The notes under the pieces are model-generated. The model did no database searches, had not been told where the DNA came from, and saw only the letters and a program-made list of their open reading frames with translations. From the NCBI GenBank assembly GCA_016707175.1, contig JADJIB010000003.1, positions 372,001 through 436,000 on the forward strand: 64,000 nt of DNA. The letters run 5' to 3'. Shown here piece by piece: positions 63,048 to 64,000 of the stretch (positions are counted from its first letter, which is position 1; each line of letters begins with the position of its first letter). A program made the translations under genes and the position numbers. The stretch comes from Candidatus Phosphoribacter hodrii. GTDB lineage: Bacteria; Actinomycetota; Actinomycetes; Actinomycetales; Dermatophilaceae.

Positions 63048-63884
63048 TCAAGCCCGGACCACGTCCGTCCCGCTGGCCTCGAGCCGCTCGGCGGTCTCCT
63101 CGTCCAGGCGGCGGTCGGTGATGAGCAGCGCGACATCGTCGAGCTCGGCGAACCGGTGGAAGTGGACGAGTTCGGCCTTGGACGAGTCGGCGAGCACGAC
63201 ACATCGCCGCCCGGCCGCGACCATGGCGCGCTTGGCCACGGCCTCGGCCTGGTCGGGAGTGGTCATCCCGCGCCGGACCGAGAAGCCATTGGTTCCGAGA
63301 ATCGCGACGTCGACGCTGACGTCGGCGAGGGCCGTCGTGGCCCAGGACCCGACCGCCGCGCCCGTGCGCGTGCGGATCCGGCCTCCCAAGACATAGAGGT
63401 CCACCCCGTGATGGCCGTGCAGAGCCGAGGCAATGGCGATCGAGTTGGTGACGACCGTCAACTCGCGATCACGCGGAAACATCTCGGCGAGGGCCAGCGT
63501 CGTCGATCCCGAGTCGAGCAGGACGGTGCCTTCGCGCGGGAGCTCGTCCAGGGCGCGGGCGGCGATCCGCAGTTTCTCCTCGGCGAACTGGTCGCGTCGG
63601 GTGGCCAGCGTTGGTTCGACTTCGAGCCGTTCGACGGGCAGGGCTCCACCATGGACGCGGCGCAGAACGCCGAGACGCTCGAGCGCCGTGAGGTCGCGGC
63701 GCACGGTCTCGGGAGTGACCTTGAGGGTCTCGGCCAGGGCCGCGACCTCCACTCGGCCGTCGGCTCTCGCCGTGGCCAGGATGGCCTGTTGACGTTCTGG
63801 GGCATACAACGGGGCACGCTCCTCGTCTGGGCTCGGCGCCGTTGCCGGGCCTGGGGTCGGTGATCGGTCCTCCGGGCAAGCCAT
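63048..63884 (-). CDS. fruR: DeoR/GlpR family transcriptional regulator of the fructose operon, 278 aa
   Basis: A DeoR winged helix at about residues 28-80 (APERQQAILATARADGRVEV, VTPETVRRDLTALERLGVLRR) and a sugar-phosphate-sensing domain at about 95-255 (LLDSGSTTLALAE, VVTNSIAIA, GTNGFSVRRGMTTPD). Family members respond to fructose phosphates when next to fruK. The first 25 residues are a Pro-rich tail and the true start could be internal. Same strand as fruK, 131 bases upstream. Confidence 0.88.
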   Translation of the reverse strand: MACPEDRSPTPGPATAPSPDEERAPLYAPERQQAILATARADGRVEVAALAETLKVTPETVRRDLTALERLGVLRRVHGGALPVERLEVEPTLATRRDQFAEEKLRIAARALDELPREGTVLLDSGSTTLALAEMFPRDRELTVVTNSIAIASALHGHHGVDLYVLGGRIRTRTGAAVGSWATTALADVSVDVAILGTNGFSVRRGMTTPDQAEAVAKRAMVAAGRRCVVLADSSKAELVHFHRFAELDDVALLITDRRLDEETAERLEASGTDVVRA

Positions 63885-63964
63885 GTGTGGGATTCTGCCC
63901 GAACCGGCCCGTTCGGATCTACCGGGGATCTGCCTTCGTGGGGCCGACCCCCGGCCGTTCCGCG

Positions 63965-64000
63965 TCAGGGCTCGACCGTGACCTTGATCGCCTCGCCGCG
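63965..64000 (-). CDS. 3' end of a leftward gene entering from the right edge
   Basis: Eleven codons and a TGA read RGEAIKVTVEP on the minus strand. The ending resembles zinc-dependent alcohol dehydrogenases, but the fragment is too short to assign. It points toward fruR with about 80 bases between, which hold only a weak CCGAAC/GTTCGG hairpin (63899-63916). Confidence 0.35.
   Translation of the reverse strand, partial: RGEAIKVTVEP

Larger units (their letters stand above)
1152..63805. repeat. Highly iterated octamer GTATGCCG / CGGCATAC, about 80 copies
   Basis: Hand count of the core GTATGCC/GGCATAC: 84, split 42/42 between orientations, and nearly all extended by G (or preceded by C) to the octamer. 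Approximate sites (kb): 1.15, 2.22, 2.30, 3.74, 4.66, 5.38, 6.25, 7.05, 7.29, 10.15, 10.55, 10.60, 11.49, 11.87, 12.40, 14.16, 14.84, 16.32, 16.34, 18.08, 18.48, 18.68, 19.51, 20.18, 20.56, 20.67, 21.37, 21.50, 22.17, 22.31, 22.97, 23.52, 23.71, 25.00, 25.11, 26.19, 26.41, 26.68, 26.70, 27.19, 27.49, 27.66, 29.12, 29.30, 30.02, 30.41, 30.94, 31.97, 32.00, 32.27, 32.83, 34.03, 34.19, 35.52, 37.61, 38.39, 38.41, 40.34, 40.94, 41.74, 43.38, 45.26, 47.68, 47.80, 49.84, 50.54, 50.67, 52.79, 53.91, 54.03, 54.48, 54.62, 55.44, 56.07, 56.62, 56.70, 57.09, 57.57, 59.24, 59.88, 60.93, 62.12, 62.68, 63.80. In genes it is often read as Tyr-Ala (TAT GCC) or Ala-Tyr (GCA TAC), using codons otherwise uncommon here. 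Confidence 0.9.

Overview
The window is high-GC (about 69% by eye) actinobacterial chromosome. GTG starts, GTGA/ATGA stop-start overlaps, a complete menaquinone pathway, complex I, KorAB, an LPXTG surface-protein pair and the order COX24-like peptide / epimerase / acyltransferase all fit Actinobacteria. The gene content resembles Intrasporangiaceae/Dermatophilaceae, but that family placement is an inference from gene order and sequence style, not a measured result.

Layout: (1) 0-10.4 kb, two sortase-anchored surface proteins, the first cut by the window edge and the second 3063 residues long with twelve repeat units. (2) 10.4-18.4 kb, the COX24-like peptide, SDR epimerase, PlsC-type acyltransferase and glutaredoxin, then the redox repressor Rex with its own operator, the fused CobA-HemD gene, YceI with a divergent MarR, and a histidine phosphatase. 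(3) 18.4-22.8 kb, the System II cytochrome c maturation operon (TlpA/ResA, CcdA, ResB, CcsB) and a DUF4229 protein. (4) 22.9-34.4 kb, menaquinone genes menA, menE, menB, menC, menD, menF, menG and a MenJ-like reductase, with a MurJ-type flippase tied to menD. (5) 34.5-51.3 kb, nuoA to nuoN followed by a polyprenyl diphosphate synthase for the quinone tail. (6) 51.4-57.8 kb, DUF2975, RarD, KorB, KorA, a CoA-transferase and a small lipoprotein. (7) 57.9-64 kb, ptsI, ptsH, fruA (EIIBC), EIIA, fruK and a DeoR-type regulator, with the last 11 codons of another gene at the right edge.

The central 40 kb is a respiratory supercluster: heme and cytochrome c assembly, quinone synthesis, complex I, and KorAB as a source of reduced ferredoxin. 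Rex links parts of it. One 18-bp Rex-type operator overlaps the rex promoter and a second lies upstream of the menJ-nuo block.

Three features stand out. The octamer GTATGCCG/CGGCATAC occurs about 80 times (hand count 84 for the 7-mer core, 42 in each orientation), far above a rough expectation of two or three, like a DNA-uptake-type or other highly iterated signal. A palindromic element occurs twice, once between genes and once in frame inside menD. nuoE, nuoF and nuoH each carry one extra base that breaks the frame, while every other gene here is open.
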